Under the pieces are notes generated by a model. That model was not told the origin of the DNA. It made no database searches and saw only the letters and a program-made list of their open reading frames with translations. From positions 1-7,002 of the forward strand of contig JAIELO010000057.1 of the NCBI GenBank assembly GCA_019752915.1: DNA of 7,002 nucleotides. The letters are read 5' to 3'. Of this stretch, positions 5,870 through 7,002 are shown piece by piece; position 1 is the first letter of the stretch; every line of letters begins with the position of its first letter. A program made the position numbers and the translations under genes. The stretch is from Burkholderiaceae bacterium (lineage in GTDB: Bacteria; Pseudomonadota; Gammaproteobacteria; Burkholderiales; Burkholderiaceae_D).

Positions 5870-7002
5870 TCAGGTGCGGATCAGACCGGGCTGGCCGTCG
5901 CGCACCAGAAAACTGGCGCAGGTGCGGATCGGGCTGGCGGGGTCGTGCACATCGTCCAGCGCCAGGAACAGCGTGCTGCATTCGCGCGGCGTCAGTTGCA
6001 GCAGCATGAAGCCGCGTTTGTCGCTGCGCCCGTAGCGCAGGCTGTGATTGAGGGCGACGTATTGCTCGGTGCGCGCTTGCGGGCGCGAGGTCGAGGTGAC
6101 CGAGGTGCCGACGAATTCCGTGGCGATCACCGGATTGGTGGGCGAACGGGGACGGGTGGGCAGGCGTGTCAGTTCGGCAGCGAAGAAGCTGTGTACATCG
6201 CCGCCGAGGATGAGTGGATTGCTGGCGCGGCTGCTGTGCAGGGCATCGAACAGGCGTTGCCGCGCAGCCGGATAACCATCCCAGCCATCGGTCCAGTAGC
6301 GCCCCGCGTAATCATCGGACAGGGCGATCTGGCTGTTGGGCGCCATCAGCGTCTGCTGCGCCAGAATGTTCCAGCGTGCCCGCGAGCTTGCCAGCCCCTG
6401 TTCCAGCCAGCGTTGCTGCGCTGGCCCCAGCATGCTGCGGGTGGGATCGCTGAGCGCCGCGCAGGCGTTTGCCAGCACCGAGCTGGAACCGCCGCGACCG
6501 GCCGGTGCACAGGCCTGATAGGCGCGGTACTGGCGGTCGTCAAGCACATGGAAGCGTGCCAGCTGGCCCCAGTCGTAACGCTGGTAGATGCGCAGGTGGG
6601 CAAAGTCGGCCGGCGGCAGGCGTAGCGGCATGTGTTCGTAGAAGGCCTGATAGGCGGCCGCGCGGCGTGCCAGAAAATCGGGCGAGAGCCGTTCGTCGCG
6701 CTCATTGGCGTAGTCGTTGGCCACTTCGTGATCGTCCCAGGTAACGATCCATGGCGCTACCAGATGGGCGGCCTGCAGGTCGGCGTCACTCTTGTACTGG
6801 GCGTAGCGGGCACGGTAGTCGGCCAGCGTGAAACTCTCGTTGCTGCGCACGGCGCTGGCCGGGTGCTGGCGCTGGTACGGTCCCCATTCGTAGATGTAAT
6901 CGCCGAGAAAAGCCACCAGATCAGGCGCGCTCGCGGCGATCTGGCGGTGCGCTGCATAGCTGCCGAACTCCCAGTGCTGGCAGGAGGCGACTGCCAGTTT
7001 GA
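5870..7002 (-). CDS. phoD: PhoD-family alkaline phosphatase/phosphodiesterase (5' end outside window)
   Basis: The minus-strand frame is open to the right edge, giving 376 visible residues of the metallophosphoesterase domain (PF09423-type). Motifs from the N-terminal side: ASCQHWEFGSY at fragment residues 5-15, containing the cysteine that binds iron in characterised PhoD; PDLVAFLGDYIYEW at 26-39 with the metal-ligand Asp34 and Tyr37; WDDHEVAND at 88-96; LDDRQYR at 153-159; MLGPAQQRWLEQGL at 190-203; GGDVHSFF at 266-273; and EFVGTSVTS at 295-303. PhoD enzymes hydrolyse phosphomonoesters and diesters outside the cytoplasm using Fe3+ and Ca2+ and are usually Tat-exported; the signal peptide and N-terminal domain would lie beyond the window. 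A GTG at 6914-6916 could be read as a start, but conserved sequence continues upstream, so it is internal. The gene converges on the fadD pair. No pho box can be assessed because the promoter is not in view. Confidence 0.92.
   Translation of the reverse strand, partial: KLAVASCQHWEFGSYAAHRQIAASAPDLVAFLGDYIYEWGPYQRQHPASAVRSNESFTLADYRARYAQYKSDADLQAAHLVAPWIVTWDDHEVANDYANERDERLSPDFLARRAAAYQAFYEHMPLRLPPADFAHLRIYQRYDWGQLARFHVLDDRQYRAYQACAPAGRGGSSSVLANACAALSDPTRSMLGPAQQRWLEQGLASSRARWNILAQQTLMAPNSQIALSDDYAGRYWTDGWDGYPAARQRLFDALHSSRASNPLILGGDVHSFFAAELTRLPTRPRSPTNPVIATEFVGTSVTSTSRPQARTEQYVALNHSLRYGRSDKRGFMLLQLTPRECSTLFLALDDVHDPASPIRTCASFLVRDGQPGLIRT

Noticed and set aside
5871..5930. 12-bp direct repeat CAGGTGCGGATC at 5871-5882 and 5919-5930 at the 3' end of the phosphatase gene.
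   Set aside because: About one such 12-base repeat is expected by chance in 7 kb, and nothing else in the flanks suggests a mobile-element footprint or duplication.
5855..6625. A 256-codon plus-strand ORF opposite the phosphatase.
   Set aside because: The opposite strand carries unmistakable PhoD motifs, and this frame is low-complexity Ala/Gly/Arg-rich without recognisable domains.

Overview
This window looks like ordinary chromosomal DNA from a GC-rich (roughly 60 % by eye) betaproteobacterium. The fadD proteins and the PhoD-type phosphatase resemble those of Neisseriales/Burkholderiales relatives. That placement is inferred from protein character and codon use, with no 16S or other marker in view. 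No insertion sequence, prophage gene, tRNA, rRNA or CRISPR array was seen, and base composition gives no sign of a transferred island.

Layout: (1) 1-1065 (+) is the C-terminal part of a DMSO-reductase-family molybdopterin oxidoreductase whose start lies left of the window. (2) 1075-2202 (+), only 9 bp downstream, is a predicted outer-membrane lipoprotein with an HELAH zinc-peptidase motif (PF10023/COG4324-type predicted aminopeptidase). (3) A 192-bp gap at 2203-2394 carries the leader of the next transcription unit. (4) 2395-4086 and 4090-5760 (+) are two tandem long-chain fatty acid-CoA ligases (fadD), about 72 % identical by hand alignment. They lie in the same reading frame, separated by one stop codon and one further codon. 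(5) 5761-5869 is a convergent intergenic region with a GCC-rich UUCG hairpin and a strong rho-independent terminator. (6) 5870-7002 (-) is a PhoD-family alkaline phosphatase/phosphodiesterase whose N-terminus lies right of the window.

Functionally, the two FadD enzymes would activate long-chain fatty acids to acyl-CoAs for beta-oxidation or lipid synthesis. The molybdoenzyme and lipoprotein peptidase appear to share an operon but have no obvious common pathway. PhoD would release phosphate from extracytoplasmic phosphoesters and is transcribed towards fadD.

The most notable feature is the tandem, in-frame, translationally coupled fadD pair. It has short patches of perfect nucleotide identity and concentrated divergence near the likely acyl-binding region. 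I found no convincing new system; the long antisense ORFs are explained as codon-bias shadows of the duplicated fadD genes.
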